A stretch of DNA of 64,000 nt from Rhyacophila brunnea (GCA_022495005.1 JAGYXB010000020.1:2108001-2172000); one strand, 5' to 3'. Counted from the first letter of the stretch, positions 10,903 through 23,512 are shown. Made by a program: numbers and translations. Notes: generated by a model not told the origin, from the letters alone.

Positions 10903-11758
10903 CAGTGCTCCGCAACCAGTGTGCCGCGAGACGATATTAGGTGTGCCGCGGAGCATTGGTTCCAAAAAAAACACAAATAATTTTGTATATTGTACAATAC
11001 TTGTATATTGTACAATGCCAAAATTCTATAGAAGCGCTTATGCTATTTCCTGGATTTTTGTTAATAAAAAATATCCTCGTATTTCTGACAAGGCTACTAA
11101 ACTAAAGCTAAAAACTTTAACGTTCATTGAAACAAGCTCAGACATATTAATTAGTTATTTTATTGATAATACAATACATGGGAATATGTGCATTTGGTTC
11201 TTCGTCGTGTGTTATGTATATTTTTTTTAAATTATTTATCAAATAAGTATGTAATATAATTTTGGTGCATGTCCCCCACAAGGGGGCTTAAGCTCAGGGG
11301 GGCGGTGTGGCAGGTTAAGCAGATAATAAATTGAGATAAACACAAATTACAAATTTACTCTAATATAAAAAAATCGCCTGCGGTGCTGATTTACTTCGAT
11401 GGCATTTATATTTTAACACATACGACTTTGGAACGCAATGTATTATTATTTTGTCAATACTCGACAAATAATTATTGTTAACCCGACAACTAGCCATAAT
11501 TCAAGCAGATGTATTAATAAATACAAAAAATCGCTAAACATAGAATCAATACGATTAATTTTACCTCAAACACAATTTGAAAAACGTTATTTTAAAGTAT
11601 CACACTGTATTTAACCTCAGCGATAGGTAGGGGGAGGGCGCCAAAGATTCTGGGCTGGGTCCATGTTTTGGGGTATAAATTGTTTTACGTGTGGTGTGCC
11701 GCGGAATTATGGGAAAACCTTTAGTGTGCCGTGGGTGAGAAAAGCTTGCGGAGCACTG
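10903..11758 (+). mobile_element. Internally deleted hAT element
   Basis: Perfect 13-bp terminal inverted repeats CAGTGCTCCGCAA / TTGCGGAGCACTG. The flanks GTTTATAC (10895-10902) and GTCTATAC (11759-11766) form an 8-bp duplication with one mismatch. The subterminal GTGTGCCGCGG occurs near both ends. A frame at 10919-11230 includes a stretch (YPRISDKATK) resembling the start of the hAT C-terminal dimerisation region. The rest of the transposase is gone. Confidence 0.9.
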
Positions 11759-11766
11759 GTCTATAC

Positions 11767-13741
11767 AATACTAATATAGAAAAAGAAGGTATTAAGCATT
11801 GTATTTCGAACGTTATGTTATGACAAAATATTAATGATATAGTATTATTTACACAAACCAACACTATATTTAGATATTTATGATACTTAAAATTAACTTA
11901 AAACTATAAATTTTTCTTACAGGTAAAATGCCGGAAGACCTGACAAGTCGAAGTCATTATACTTACCTAATTAGGAAAAAAAGACATCAACGTGATGGTA
12001 CCACAGAAACCCGACGATTTTTATCATGTCATAAAAAATCTTTAGAAAATAGGAAAGAGTCTTCGAAATTTATACTGAACGAGGTGACAAACATAACTAG
12101 TTTTTACTGCTAACACGTGATCCTAACTTCTCATAGACCGATGGTTTTTAAAATATTTTAGTATTTTTAAATTTTCGTATAATATAAACATTTTTCACGG
12201 CGTCCTAAATAGTGTTTCCGGAAAAAATATAACACGTGTTTTCAGTAGGCATATTATAAGTTGTTTTCTCTAGCGAAGTTTTTTTTTTTTAATTTTCCGA
12301 GTAACCAATTTAAATATTTCCCTTATTTATCGCGTGCGAGAGCTTTTTGAAGTTACACTTCTTTTGGCGCGTTTGGGAAAACAGATCAGAGTGTATTTTT
12401 GGCGTGTGACGAGGTTGCGCGCGCCGATTTAACACATAATTTATTATTATGATTATATTCATTTCGGTCTTAAGGGTGTGTATATTTATTTTTCATTTTA
12501 AAGATTGTGTATCAAGATTTGAGGCTATATTTATGTAAGTATTATTTATGAGTATAATTATATATCAATAAATAAATAAATTTTGTGAATGTAAATAATT
12601 TGGTAAATAATTCAAAAAATATATTAAATTTTTTTTTTAATCCATAATGGGCACTTCTGTTTCGATTATAACCGCTGTATGGCAAAGATGAGTTTTGGTC
12701 CAATACAATAATTAAATTACAATTATCATGTGCTATATGAGACACAGATGAATCGCGTACGTTGTCATCAACCTAATCCACTGTAATATTAATATACTTA
12801 GGTAACGGATTATTTTGTTTTGTTACGCCAAAGAAATATTACTTCTAACGCGCGTACATAAAGTACACATACCGTTTTTTTTTCTTCTATTCATCATTAT
12901 TCACCATTCATTCTATTCGTCATTTTCTAATCATCTTAACAAACTACTAACTTATGTGTAATATTTTTTTTTTCATTTTTTTTTTCGAAATAAAAACATT
13001 AGAAACCTAAGATAAATTCTCGATAGTTAAATTAACGTTTGAATTAAATTCATTGTCATGTTATCGGTGTCATTACTAAACGGCATCCGGGCTAAAAATA
13101 AAAATAAATCCTTCACATGACATGCCTATCCCCACGGAATGTCACTGGTCGTACAAATTAAATTGTTGCCAGTATCAATTTAATTCTAATACGACAGTAT
13201 GTATACATGCAGTGTCCACGGGTAAATGACAGGTATGATAGTCCAATAAGTGTGCCACAGTACAAAAAACTCGACAATTTTCCTTTTAATATAATTTATA
13301 ATACCAACGTGTCACTCGAGTGAAGATGCGCATTGGAGAGATGACCAGACAAGTTTTATTTATATCACTTTCTAGTAAAGTTGATACACGAGGTACACTT
13401 TAATGGCTTGCATTTTGTTTGACTGTGTCTGAATCTATTAGCACCAGAGCTGTCAGCTATACCCAATCCACTTATATTTTTAATGATGTTCGATATAATA
13501 ATTATAAACGATGTACATCATAGTATCTAGTTGTTATATAACGATTATGAAATCATGCCACTTCGAAATAACGACGTTTCTCATCAGTAGGTAGGTAGGT
13601 ATTAAAAATTAAAAACTAGTAAGATGGATTTGCGATAGGTTGATTTATAATCAAAATATTTATAATAATTATTCCTTGACTGGGTAACATTAATGAAGTT
13701 TTGTTAACGTTAATATTTAATTCTATAATGGAATATCTCAC
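11767..13741. other. Unassigned AT-rich DNA
   Basis: Nearly 2 kb with no supported gene or element. A 61-codon frame at 11928-12113 follows a TTTTTCTTACAG-like acceptor and could in principle be an exon. It matches nothing I know and I do not call it. Confidence 0.4.
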
Positions 13742-13985
13742 TATACATAATTCTGAAAACATTCAATCGCACCCTGTGCATTACAATTAAGTATGGCAGT
13801 CGTAGCATAGTGGTAATGCACAGGGCGCGATACCCAAGAGACGCAGGTTCTATTATTGCCGGGTGACTTACTTTTTTTGAAAAAGATTTTTCTATTGGCT
13901 ATATTTTCTCATGAGTGTTTTCAGAATTATGTATGATCAATAATTAGAATGGTACATTCTTAAATCATGTGAATTATTCGTTGAA
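13742..13985 (+). mobile_element. tRNA-headed inverted-repeat element (SINE family 2)
   Basis: The plus-strand tRNA-like head starts near 13800 (GTCGTAGCATAGTGGTAATG, then a decayed B box GGTTCTATTATTGC). It is followed by a tail containing TTTTCTATTGGCTATATTTTC and GAATTATTCGTTGAATAAAAG. Upstream, 13743-13790 repeats parts of both head and tail inverted (ATACATAATTCTGAAAACA; CCCTGTGCATTAC). Relatives are at 21725, 22803, 23347 and 54097. Confidence 0.7.
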
Positions 13986-14598
13986 TAAAAGAAATAGTTA
14001 ATATATTACTATATTTAGGCCGGATATATATTATTGTAATGGTTTTGAAACGACGTTATATTTCTTAATTCTATTTTAATTCAGTCATTTGCGTTGACAG
14101 CTATTTCAGGCGATAAACCAATTTTCGCAAGTTATAGCCCGAATCAGTTGTGACTGAATGACTCAATTAAAGTATAATTAACAAATTAATTTGTAAATTG
14201 TATGTATTACATTTCGCCGCATCACAGTTCACCATGAGCTGTCGTACAGGAAAGAGATGGCCGTATAGCATTGCGATAAAAATTATGTATTGTTCATGGA
14301 GTATTGCAGACCCATTCCATTATTAATAGATTCAATAAGAAGATTAATGTGATATTTATTGTTATAATTCTGTCATTATTATAGACATTTGCGATACGAT
14401 TTAATACGTAAGAGAACTTACTTGTTACCTAATTTTGAATCATTATTTTTTTTATAAATATATACGAAACGATTGTATTTCTAATTTACGTACCTATAAT
14501 AATGACAGCTTGTGTTTTATTACCTTTTTGGTATTGCATTTAACTCTTATTGCTCAATTAAGAATTCATTTGACGGAGATTCAATTAACTTATTAACA

Positions 14599-14832
14599 TG
14601 GGCCCCTTGATGGCCGCGCGGCTTAAGCGTCGGCCTATAACCTCGTGGGTCCCAGGTTCGAATCCTGGGTTTGGCAAGTACACGGCAGATTGTTTTTCAA
14701 TTTGTGTATGAGTAGTATGGACCTAATAGGTTGAGCAAGTGGCTAACATCCATTTCTCGTAAAACAAGAATATCTTAATACAAACATCCACTATGTGGAG
14801 TCCCATACAATCCTTTTAGGATTGGACATAAT
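14599..14832 (+). mobile_element. tRNA-derived SINE, family 1
   Basis: The head has box A-like TGGCCGCGCGGCTTAAGCG and a perfect B box GGTTCGAATCC. The body contains TAGGTTGAGCAAGTGGCTAA and the 3' end is GGATTGGACATAATAA. Unlike a real tRNA gene, it continues about 160 bp past the head and occurs in several copies. Confidence 0.88.
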
Positions 14833-15660
14833 AACTATATTAAATTTTTCGTTTTATATCTACTTATCTCAGATGATCAAATAGAATAACAGTCTCTAAA
14901 CTTGTGGCATGCAAATATAGTCAGCACCGCAAGAGAAAAATGGAGAATACGACATGTCATAAATATTTATAACGTATATATTAGAAAAATGCGTTGAACC
15001 GTACTCGAACCCACAACTATCCTAATTCGCGGTGTATACCTTCATGGATAATGTACATGCTTAGTAGCTAGTAAGTACTTATGTGTTTCATTCCCAGTCG
15101 ATCGAAGATGTTTTATATGATTATTTTATACGAATATTATAATATGTTTGTGAAGGTAGTTTAAGTAAAATATGTTCAATACGTATAATTGTATTAATCT
15201 TCTGTAATAAAATAAAAAATATATTTTTAAATTAAATTAATTAACGTATTTCAGATTCAATCTTGAAACTTTCGTATGAAAGTAAAGAGCTGCCACCAAT
15301 ATAATAATGGCGAATTAAAACAAAGGTGACAATGAGGTGGTATTGTCACTAAAATTCATGTTATTAAAATGTTTTACCTTGTGGGAAAAGCTTCTCATCA
15401 CAACAAAGAAAATGTGTATTGTTATAATTAAAATAATACACATAATATAATTACGCATCACTTAGTCCGATATTACAGGTTGATTAGTTTGTTCTAGAAG
15501 TAAAACGGTTTATCAGTTATTGTATGTGAAAAAAATACGTTGCTTTATAACGAACAATCTAAATGAATAAATTGTAGTGTGATGATACTGATGATGTATG
15601 ACTTAATTAGGTAGAGTTGTTACATTTACAGATCATCATTGAGCAATTAATACTTATTAT
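14833..15660. other. Unassigned AT-rich DNA
   Basis: No gene seen. A weak tRNA-like B-box match on the minus strand lies near 14997-15045. Confidence 0.4.
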
Positions 15661-16062
15661 CGTGTCCGGAAACTTCTACGTATGCAGTTCGCCGTATCAC
15701 ACTTCACCGTGATATGTTGTATCGGAAATATATGGCCGTATATTACAGACCGTCCAACCCTCTTTGGGTCGTATAATATTGCCATAAAATTCATGTTTAA
15801 ATCATACAATATTCTTGTTGGTTTACACAGCCAGCAGCAAACAAATTTTGAAAATAGCTGATATACTGGATTATTTGTTAGGTTAGGTTTTCATTCTTGA
15901 ATTCATGAATTTTGCCAAAATCAGCTATGAAAATTGAATTAATGTTCATATTGAATCTAATAAAATTGGTGACCGTATAGTATACGGTCATCTCTTTCCG
16001 ATAGAAAGCTCACGGCGAACTGGGCCACGGTGAAATGTTTTACGTACAATTTACATGTAACC
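15661..16062. repeat. Interspersed repeat G, copy 2
   Basis: Second copy of the 7233-7643 repeat. It has the same CGTGTCCGGAAA start and ACATGTAACC end and a shorter TTAGG run (15878-15890), so the number of TTAGG units varies between copies. Confidence 0.7.
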
Positions 16063-16295
16063 ACTTATTATAGCAGAGTTTTCCAAATTAATTTTGCGAG
16101 AGTTACTGGTTTTTGTAAGATATAATTTTGATAAAGGGATCGAAGAAGACTAGTTAACCAAAATTAATCACGTTTTTTTTTAATTATGGTAGATGTTGCA
16201 GCCCTAATTATGAATTATTTATTAAAACGAACAATTACAGTCATGTTAATTTAAATTATTATGTGGAAGGTAACGTGGCGTGAATCAGAAATGAC

Positions 16296-17117
16296 TAGGG
16301 ATTGCAATACCGGTATTCCAGTATTTATCAATACCGAAATACCGGTTTTAAAAATCCAAAATACCAACATTTTCGATACCTATTAAGAAAACATACTCGT
16401 TTACGTTTTTGACGATGAATTTAATGTTATTTCTTAATTAGTTTATACTGTATTTCCTATTCAATTGAGTGTATAAGTTATGTGCTGATAAAATGCAAAA
16501 TATTGACTGAATCCAACATGGCTGAAATAACAATAAAACACAATTCATTAAATATGCCCATTTATAATATTGTCTCGATAAATTAACCTACTGATATTAT
16601 TTCGAAATAAAAAAACATCCGTGACAAATGTTCAAATATTCTATAATAACATTATTGATGATTGTAGAAGTTTTGAATTTAAGAAGCTTTTCCTGCAGCC
16701 ACGCTTATTTACATTTAATGGACTAGCTTTTTTTGAGGGCTTTAGTTGAAATTATCAATATATTCAAATTATTTGTAAAAATCACAAATTCTACAATATT
16801 GTGATTAATACATATTTTTAAATGTCACCATAATAAAAGTAGATAGGTAGGTTTTTTCTATAAAATAATGTTATAAAGAGATTGTTATAGCTATATTTAC
16901 TGATAAGTAGGTACTTATGATTTAACTCACTCGCTGCTGACTAGATAATGATTTTTTAATTACCACCTTTAAAATGCACGTTAATTACATCGATCGGCCG
17001 CCTGGTCATTACGCGCCAGGTACGTCTTCAGCGTCCAAAGTATTAACGAATACTGGTATTCCATAAGAAATACCGAAAAACCGGTAGTGATATTTTCATT
17101 CGGTATTGCAATCCCTA
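16296..17117. mobile_element. hAT-type non-autonomous element
   Basis: The ends TAGGGATTGCAATACCGG and its near inverse CGGTATTGCAATCCCTA are flanked by a perfect 8-bp repeat GAAATGAC (16288-16295 and 17118-17125). Subterminal copies of the ATACCGGTATT/AATACCG motif cluster at both ends, as expected of transposase-binding sites. 822 bp with no transposase frame. Confidence 0.9.
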
Positions 17118-17284
17118 GAAATGACCAATTGGACATTTTTTTTGAATATCTTTAGATTGCTTGAATTGTGGTGGCAGTTGGCATATTTTCCGGATTATAG
17201 AGATCGATTAACAAACACTTAATATTTATTCTAAGTTATTCACAAAAATAAATTAAGTCTGCTTATCACCCTAAGGGGTTGAAA

Positions 17285-17530
17285 GTGAAAAATTTAACTG
17301 GACATGGTAGATTCGCTGTCAAGCTCTATGAGCTTGTATTTGTCACATGATCAACATTTTCATGTGTCTGAGAACTACAGGATGCAAACCACATCCTCTG
17401 GGAATGTCCGGAAATGTGAACGGAAAGAGAAAAGATGCTCAAGTCGGACAACCAGTTATTGAGCCCATCGGACCGTCGAAATTGGTCGCCAATGCAGCGT
17501 CTTACTGCGGACGAGAAGATCTCTTCATAG
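17285..17530 (+). pseudogene. LINE C-terminal fragment (R1/I-like)
   Basis: A single frame interrupted by three stops reads LTGHGRF near 17300 and, about 25 codons on, DANHILWECPEM. This is the CCHC-like zinc-finger tail found after the reverse transcriptase in R1/I-type non-LTR retrotransposons. The preceding domains are absent, so it is a dead 5'-truncated remnant. Confidence 0.6.
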
Positions 17531-18605
17531 GTCTAGTTTATTTAATGATATGAATTAACTAATTAATTAGTTAGAGTCATGCGTTTGTTGTTAGTTCACC
17601 GTGCTCCTCTTTCCAAATGATACTTTCTGTTACAAAGAGTCACAGCAAAATCAGTAAAAGTACACTTGAGTGTGTGATGACCTTAGTCATGGTTATCAGC
17701 TCTTGAGACATTCGCAATCGTAAAAAACTGCGGATGCTTCACACCAAACGTATGAAATGGTGCGGTGCGGGCTGGTTTGGAAGGATCTATGTTTGTGTTG
17801 AAATACTCACACAATTAAATGAAGTATGTTTAACATTCTAAGGAATACATGTAAATGTTTTAAATGCCAGAGATTGAAGACTTGCGGACGATTTCATAAT
17901 TCAATTTAATTTGTAGCAAAAATTAGCCTTATCTTTATGCTCAGCCATAAAACAGATTTTTTTCTTCGTTTTAAATACAACGACAAACCATGAGACCCAA
18001 TCACAGATTTAGTAGTATAGTATAACTAGTGTAACGATCACAAAACACATCGGTGAGAAAATCGCAAGCCCTCCGATAGAAAGCTGATGATTATCATCAC
18101 TATTTAAAATTTACATGGACAAAAATGTATATACCTACATACAGACATCTTCCGAGAATCGTTATCAAATATTGGAAATCAAGAGGTTGCATTGTTTCAT
18201 TACTTATAATAATAAAATTATCAAACTTTGAATTGGGTTAACTATTTTCCTTCCACTGTGACTTACAAAGCTAGAACTACGAATGATATTCATTTTGAAC
18301 CCATGTATCTTCTGGTTTTTGTCCCAATATTTATGTAGTATGTCCAAGAACTTGTTTTTATTTAAATTTTATACTCATCTAGATGCAAAAGGCGATATAA
18401 TGCAATGTATAAGACATTCTCGACTTTGTAATAAACATTTATTCAATATTTTGTAAGATTATTCTTGCCAGATGTTTCGTTGAGAAGATACAAAAATTGA
18501 AACATATATAATTTTATTTCTCAATTAGTTGTATGTCATACAAATAAAAACCCTAATCTGTATTAAGAAATTGTAATAAACAAACCTGTTAATAATTTTG
18601 TAATA
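17531..18605. other. Unassigned AT-rich DNA
   Basis: About 1.1 kb with no gene, tRNA-like element or inverted repeat recognised. Confidence 0.4.
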
Positions 18606-18613
18606 GTTTCACC

Positions 18614-19685
18614 CAGTGGCGGCTCTACGACTTTTTAGGTGGTGTGGTGTGTTTTATTTATTTATTTAGAAAAGAGTATTATGGCATTACAGCGATTGGC
18701 CAATGTGCCATAATACGTAATAAATACAAATTATAAAAATGACTTAATTACAAATAACAACCAATACAATAAGAAAGTATGTGCTTATGTAGATATTAAA
18801 GTAAAATGATAGATACAATTATTATAAATTTAACCTATTTAACACGTCCACAAACATGATATAGTTAATAAAAAATAAATCAATCTTTATGGTGCTATCA
18901 AATAAGTTATTCGCACGATACACAGCATAATGAAACATCACATCCGTTCTGCGACGAGGTATCATGAAGACCGTAGTGTTACGAGTGATATTGGTGGGAA
19001 CATGTAAATTAATATTTGCCAGTATATACGGATTATAAATTAACCCACGAAGAAGTCAAAAGAAATGTTTTAAAAAAGCAATCACTCTTCGGGTGGACAA
19101 GGATTGCATTGTTAGCAAAGCCAGAAGAAAACTAGTTGGAAAATTCATTTTATTATCATTATCATATGTCCCGTAAAAGTTAAGTAGAGAAATCTAAGAA
19201 ATTTATTGTGGACTCATTGACTTCAAAATATACCTTATTACTTTATTATAGTATACATTATGTACCAAGCTACTTATGTCACAGTATACGTTTACTAACG
19301 CAGATATATTCAAATCCTTCGAAGAACAAAATTTTGTCACACGGCGACGATATGGGACAGAATGATCCAGATCAGCGTGAAATATACGTTTACTAGTTTT
19401 CTTAATATAATATACACAGATGTCACCGTTCAATTTCACGTATTTAATATAATAATTATTTTATTACCGCCATCATTATGTCATTATATAATTTATAACA
19501 ATTGCTTTATTTTATAATAATAATAAAAATCTAAATGAAAAATCGTGAATAAATTAAATCGTTAATTTAATATTGTAATGAAGTGGGTATATTATTTTCA
19601 ATAATAAAAATATCAGACTTATATTTTTGACAGTATATAAATGTGGGAATGGTCCCTAAGAACCCTTAAGGTAGAGCCGACCCTG
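18614..19685. mobile_element. hAT-like element carrying a LINE remnant
   Basis: The left end CAGTGGCGGCTCTAC pairs imperfectly with the right end GTAGAGCCGACCCTG. The flanks GTTTCACC (18606-18613) and GTTACACC (19686-19693) match at 7 of 8 bases. Inside, a minus-strand LINE 3' end begins close to the left terminus with an (AAAT)n-type tail (18650-18668). Confidence 0.7.
18822..19060 (-). pseudogene. C-terminal end of a Jockey-like LINE
   Basis: The minus strand reads open for about 70 codons to a stop at 18824-18822. The frame includes VPTNITRNTTVFMIPRRRTD and then FHYAVYRANNLFD. The pattern, in which strand ends, a basic PRRRTD stretch and a YR.NNL motif follow one another, resembles the extreme C-terminus of Jockey-type reverse transcriptases. 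The upstream RT is missing. The A-rich tail at 18650-18668 is consistent with target-primed insertion. Confidence 0.55.
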
Positions 19686-19693
19686 GTTACACC

Positions 19694-21724
19694 TACATAA
19701 TATCATTGGTAATAATATAAATAGCAGGAAAATTCAATATAAAGATCAAAACAAAACATAAATACCTATTTGTTATTTTTTATTATTTTTAATACTGAGT
19801 GTACAGAAGATTTAAAAATATAATACTTCGAACAAATATTAAGTTATTATATTGTAAATTAATATTACATCTAAATTTAATATTTTAAATAGATGTATGA
19901 AACCGGTACCTACTTTCATTTTTTATATTTGAATTATGTTTTTTTAATAAAATGTAATTAAAATTTTGTAACATAAGACTGTTATAATATCGTAATAGAT
20001 AATAATATGTGCCTGAATCTTTTGGTTATGAGTGCTGGTTATCAACTGTACTTGCAAACCTATTATATTTTATTAATTTAATCGTAAATGAGAATTTTAC
20101 ATCGAAATAAGTACGGAAAATTGTAGAAAGTCCGATGAGATCAGTTGATAATTCGTATGTTTTATATGCAAAATAGCATTACGAATTATATACGATTGTA
20201 TCTATAATTAATATTAACAACATTACATTAATATCTGCCATATAGTTACTGTAATTACGTAACTTTTAAGTAAACATTATATTATGTTAATATCACGTTA
20301 AATAATTTATATTAATAACGTAAAATGAATTTATTATGGAGATTTAAAAATAAAAAAAGTATCTACTTGACTCTCTACTACAATAATAACATTAATGAGT
20401 TTTGTGTTGTAATACTAATTTTCTAGTAACTAATTTAAATACGTATCTCTCAAAATATCTGAAGATAATTAACATATCAGTATTGTAATTAAAGCTATCC
20501 TTATTCTGCTATTAATTTTGATCCTAATATTAAACAAAAAATATGATTAAAAAAAACATCGAAGATGTTCCAGATTGATAAAATAAAAACAAATAATATG
20601 TTAATATTACCTTTACTTCTGTCCTTGGTTTTCTCGTATAATACTTATAATATTAAGTCACATCAAATATTAAAATGAGTTTGCAAAATTAAAAGATAAT
20701 AAAAGCCGCCAAATATACTTTCACAATATATTATTACCAAAGATGATTTTTATAACATCCAATCACTTTCGATTTTATTTATAACATGAAGAGCAATTAA
20801 TTGCGTTTAGTTTTTTATTATTATTAAATAGATCTCCAATAAGATAAAGACGGGTTTGTTAATATATAGTATATTTATTTTAATATTAAAACTCCATGGT
20901 AAAATTTAAAGATATTGATACTTTTACTTGACAATGTTTATGATTTTAGTATTCATTGCATAAATTTTACTAAAAATTTCAAAAATGGAACATTTTTATC
21001 GAAACTTTAACTTTATTCAATATTTAAAAAATAAACACATTTATTTTTGTTCTTAATTCAAATTACGTCAAGATTATTAACTGGACTATTAATTTATTCC
21101 TTCGACTTGAAGAAGTTAATTAGTTTAAAGTTTTAACAAGTATGTAGTAGTCGGCGTGTTGTCTAATTTTATTCGTTTAATTATGTTAACTTTATTATGT
21201 TATATGTGCTCATAGAGCGAGCACTGTTGGTCGTATGGTGTATAAGAAAAGACTATTTCACTTTCGTTCGGTATGTTTGGTTATATTGACCGCAGTGGAA
21301 GAGTAAAATCCGGTTTTTGGCTGAACGCAGAAACCGCGATTTAACGGTGAAAGAATTACGTTAAGTATAGAGGTAAAATAAAAGAATACGTCAAAAAAGT
21401 AAGACAGTAGATTTAAAAAAAAATAAAGATATACCTACATAACATTTAATTAACTTTTATACTGCACTCATAACCAAGTCGTTAACAAGTAGTGTATGCA
21501 AAAATGTATACTTTTTATAATAGTTTTAAAACAAAATTCTTATTTTAATTCTACAATGATTGAACCCATCTTCAGAATAATACTGACATTAGTTAGTTTA
21601 GAAGAGATATTTTATCGACGTTTTGAACATGTCGTGTTCATAGACCGAAAGTTGTCAGAATAAATAACTGAGTTATTGTAGAATTTATAACAAAAATCTT
21701 TGTTTAAAACGATTATTATATAAA
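19694..21724. other. Unassigned, extremely AT-rich DNA
   Basis: About 2 kb of very AT-rich sequence. No open frame of note, no inverted repeat and no tRNA-like element was seen. Confidence 0.45.
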
Positions 21725-22100
21725 TCATTTCTTTTATTTAACGAATAATTCCCAAGATTTTGAGAACGTAACATTCCATTTATATTGAACATACATTACT
21801 TGAAAACACCTCAGATATCATTAGAAAAAATCATATTTAAAAAAAAATATAACTATAGTATAACTACCGGTATCGCGCCAGTTATGCATTAACCAATTAT
21901 GCTACGAGCTTCCTATCTAATTACGACAATTTAAACTAGTAGGTCATACATGAAATGACAGTTGGCGCGATTCCAGTAATTATACGGGTTCAAATCCCTT
22001 CGAATTTTTTTTTTATAATAATAATATTTTTTTTTCAAATATATTTTTTTCTAGTGGTTAAGTATATATCTGAGGTGTTGTCAAGTTATGTTTGTTCATT
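21725..22100. mobile_element. Palindromic tRNA-headed element (SINE family 2 relative)
   Basis: The left side (21725-21835) is the inverted form of the family-2 tail: TTTATTTAACGAATAATTC, then ATTGAACATACATTACTTGA, then CACCTCAGAT. The right side (22030-22100) carries ATCTGAGGTGTTG and ATGTTTGTTCAT in the opposite sense. Between them, a minus-strand box-A half (GCTCGTAGCATAATTGG, 21915-21885) and a plus-strand B box (GGGTTCAAATCCC, 21988-22000) face each other. Confidence 0.6.
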
Positions 22101-22130
22101 ATTATATACATCAATTAATAAATAAATTAG

Positions 22131-22322
22131 GTACAAGTCGGTTATGGGGAAGCCAGGCGGGAACCGCGTTAATTGTCATAGCCGATTTTGGCAAAATCCA
22201 TGAATTCAAGAATGAAAACCTAACCTAACCTAACATAAACTAACCCAACCTAACGAATAATCAACTCTATCGGCTATTTTCAAAATGTGTTTGCCGCTAG
22301 CTTCCCCATAACCGACTTGTAC
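22131..22322. mobile_element. 192-bp MITE with perfect 23-bp inverted ends
   Basis: The terminal 23 bp are perfect inverted repeats, beginning GTACAAGTCGGTTATGGGGA. The interior has CCTAACC units (22218-22255) and matches the centre of repeat G in inverted orientation. A TA duplication is possible, because the ends read TA-CAAGTCGG, but it cannot be told apart from the palindromic end itself. Confidence 0.85.
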
Positions 22323-22399
22323 TATAAATTATAAGCACAGTTGATTTTTTTTTCAAAGTGACACAGGCGTAGGCTAAGTGCCATATCCGCAAGTTTATC

Positions 22400-22500
22400 A
22401 ATCATACGGTATAACGAATTGCGTTCGGCAGAATACAGTAGTGTATTATTACTTGCTACCGCCAAGGTCCGTGGTTCAAGTCCAAGGCGAACCAAAAAAT
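22400..22500 (+). repeat. tRNA-like SINE head, unassigned family
   Basis: Plus-strand GGTTCAAGTCC B box at 22472-22482, preceded by GCTACCGCCAAGGTCCGTG. Translation on the other strand gives the LGLEPRT phrase that commonly arises from SINE B boxes. Limits are approximate. Confidence 0.45.
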
Positions 22501-22802
22501 CGAAATTATCGGAAGGAAATAATAACCGATGCGATTTTCGAAAGTGAAAAAGACGAAAGTCGACAGGAGGAAGTGTGATATATTTTGTTAAGCACGCTAA
22601 TGAGAATTTGAGATCGTTATTTTCTCGAGATTTGATCATAAAGTAACATATTTGTGTGGACGGATTATTTTTTAATGATTTTTATGGCTGTCATTTTATG
22701 ACATGCCATATTTGTTTTTGGGCGACCAGAATGAATAATAAAATTTATAGTTAATATTAAGTTAAGTACAGTTACAGTTATAATATGTAATTAACTATTT
22801 AT

Positions 22803-22952
22803 TTTATTCAACAAATAATTCACAAGATTCAAAAAGATTTTTTCTATTTGTTATAATATATTTTCTCAGAAGTGTTTTTCAAAATAATGTATGTTCAATA
22901 ATTAGAATGGTACATTCTTAAATCTTGTGAATTATTCGTTGAATAAAAGAAC
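22803..22952. mobile_element. Headless family-2 element with inverted ends
   Basis: The left TTTTATTCAACAAATAATTC and right GAATTATTCGTTGAATAAAA are inverted repeats of about 30 bp. The interior is the family-2 tail (AGATTTTTTCTATTTGTTAT, then TTTTCTCAGAAGTGTTTTTC) without the tRNA-like head. Confidence 0.7.
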
Positions 22953-23009
22953 AGGTCAATTATTAAAAATTATTAACAAGTTCAAGTAAGTTTCTTCTTT
23001 TATTTTCTT

Positions 23010-23241
23010 TCGACCATGTCCGATCCTAATAAGATCATATGGGCCTCCACAGAGTAGAGGTTTGTATTAACAGATTTTGTTTTTTACGAGGAATGGATGT
23101 CAACCACTTGCTCAACATATTAGGTCCGTACCCTGACACCCACAAATTAAAAAACAATATGTGTACTTGCCAGACCCAGGATTCGAACCTGGGACCCACG
23201 GCGTTATAGTCCAACGCTTAAGCCGCGCGGCCACCGTGGGC
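23010..23241 (-). mobile_element. tRNA-derived SINE, family 1
   Basis: The most complete minus-strand copy. The head GCCCACGGTGGCCGCGCGGC ends at 23241 and the B box GGTTCGAATCC is near 23183. It runs to the GATCGGACATGGTCG 3' end near 23010. Confidence 0.88.
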
Positions 23242-23346
23242 GTGTTGATTTAATAAACAAAAATCGATTGCCAAAGTAGCTTGATTTAGAAGAGCGCTGA
23301 TGAGTAGGTATTAAAAGGCCAATAGTTAAAATTTGTCGCAATTAGT

Positions 23347-23512
23347 GTGTCGCGTCGTAGCATAGAGGATAATGTGCGGACGGGGGTGCAAACCCAAGAG
23401 ATGCTGGTTCGATTCCAGCCGGGTGGCTTACTTTTTTCAAAAAGATTTTTTCTATTGGTTATAATATATTTTCTCAGAAGTGTTTTTCGAAATTATGTAT
23501 GTTCTATAATAT
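23347..23512 (+). mobile_element. tRNA-headed element, family 2
   Basis: The tRNA-like head GTCGTAGCATAGAGGATAA has a perfect B box GGTTCGATTCC (23406-23416) and is followed by the family tail up to ATTATGTATGTTC. It is truncated before the AATTATTCGTTGAATAAAAG terminus. Confidence 0.75.

Noticed and set aside
11928..12113. 61-codon frame after a TTTTTCTTACAG acceptor-like site
   Set aside because: No homology recognised, no partner exon, and such sites are frequent in AT-rich DNA.
14599..14680. Apparent tRNA gene with good A and B boxes
   Set aside because: The acceptor stem does not pair properly, the sequence continues into a shared 160-bp body, and there are several copies. It is a SINE head.
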